Source of the DNA: Ramlibacter sp.
GTDB lineage: Bacteria > Pseudomonadota > Gammaproteobacteria > Burkholderiales > Burkholderiaceae_C
Reading direction: 5' to 3'
Length of the DNA stretch: 55,632 nucleotides
NCBI GenBank assembly: GCA_028292245.1
Contig: JAQGMS010000086.1
Location: 1 to 55,632 of the forward strand
Numbering within the stretch: the stretch's first letter is position 1; each line of letters begins with the position of its first letter. The position numbers and the translations under genes were made by a program. Below, piece after piece: positions 55,575 to 55,632 of this stretch. The notes under the pieces were generated by a model. The model searched no databases. It was given only the letters and a program-made list of their open reading frames with translations, and was not told where the DNA came from.

Positions 55575-55632
55575 ATGCGTGAAGGACACAACAACGTCAC
55601 CTACCGTTCCGACTACCAGGAGCCTGCCTTCT
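55575..55632 (+). CDS. pepN: Start of a probable aminopeptidase N (partial)
   Basis: Only 19 codons fit in the window: MREGHNNVTYRSDYQEPAF. This resembles the N-terminus of betaproteobacterial PepN (short polar start, then Y-x-x-D/DY-x-x-PA). GGAG-type ribosome site at about 55564. The rest is beyond the edge, so the call is tentative. Confidence 0.5.
   Translation, partial: MREGHNNVTYRSDYQEPAF

Overview
The window looks like a chromosomal segment of a G+C-rich betaproteobacterium of the order Burkholderiales, most probably family Comamonadaceae (Ramlibacter/Variovorax/Polaromonas-like). The evidence is gene order (folC, SPOR protein, cvpA, purF, metZ, gltX, tRNA-Ala-Glu-Asp; a bkd operon; murB back to back with yajQ), the protein sequences, and several dispersed repeats that I associate with this family from memory. 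The species cannot be named from the sequence alone.

Left part (1-22.2 kb) is accessory. It holds a small cysteine protein and a cold-shock-type RRM RNA-binding protein; an orphan 222-aa protein with a deamidase-like Cys/His pair; a SAM methyltransferase divergent from a hydrolase-LuxR fusion; then a probable defence island. The island has an HNH-type protein, a 1421-aa NACHT-like NTPase ending in a PD-(D/E)xK-type nuclease motif with a following 203-aa partner, a TIR protein with an N-terminal Cys motif, and an RNase H with an extra C-terminal region. Six copies of one short palindrome (1.3-12.2 kb) lie between these genes and were not seen elsewhere. From 13.2 to 18.1 kb there is a mobile-element-like module: a DUF6499-like protein, an AlpA-type regulator, an unknown protein and a degenerate SF1-helicase-like protein carrying a hexanucleotide repeat. 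From 18.2 to 22.0 kb there are membrane/exported proteins, an HTH regulator and small conserved unknowns. No integrase or transposase was found.

Middle part (22.2-36 kb) is core. On the minus strand run folC, dedD-like, cvpA, purF, metZ and gltX, then three tRNA genes closed by a clear terminator whose 3' side faces the accessory region. On the plus strand are a Spx/ArsC-like protein, a glycine-zipper protein, ppnP, argG and a two-gene molybdenum hydroxylase. A 512-bp composite palindromic repeat separates that pair from the bkd operon.

Right part (36.5-55.6 kb) carries the branched-chain 2-oxoacid dehydrogenase operon (minus strand), murB, yajQ, a retropepsin-like protease, an MFS exporter, plsY, ybaK, an aldo/keto reductase, a Nei-like glycosylase, an acyl-CoA synthetase with a short upstream leader ORF, a hydrolase, a metzincin-motif protein, prfB with the classic programmed +1 frameshift, a HAD phosphatase, a Phd/PIN toxin-antitoxin pair with a direct-repeat operator candidate, and the first codons of a probable pepN at the window edge.

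The best candidate for an undescribed system is the NACHT-nuclease gene with its partner (5773-10669), possibly with the HNH gene before it and the TIR/RNase H genes after it.
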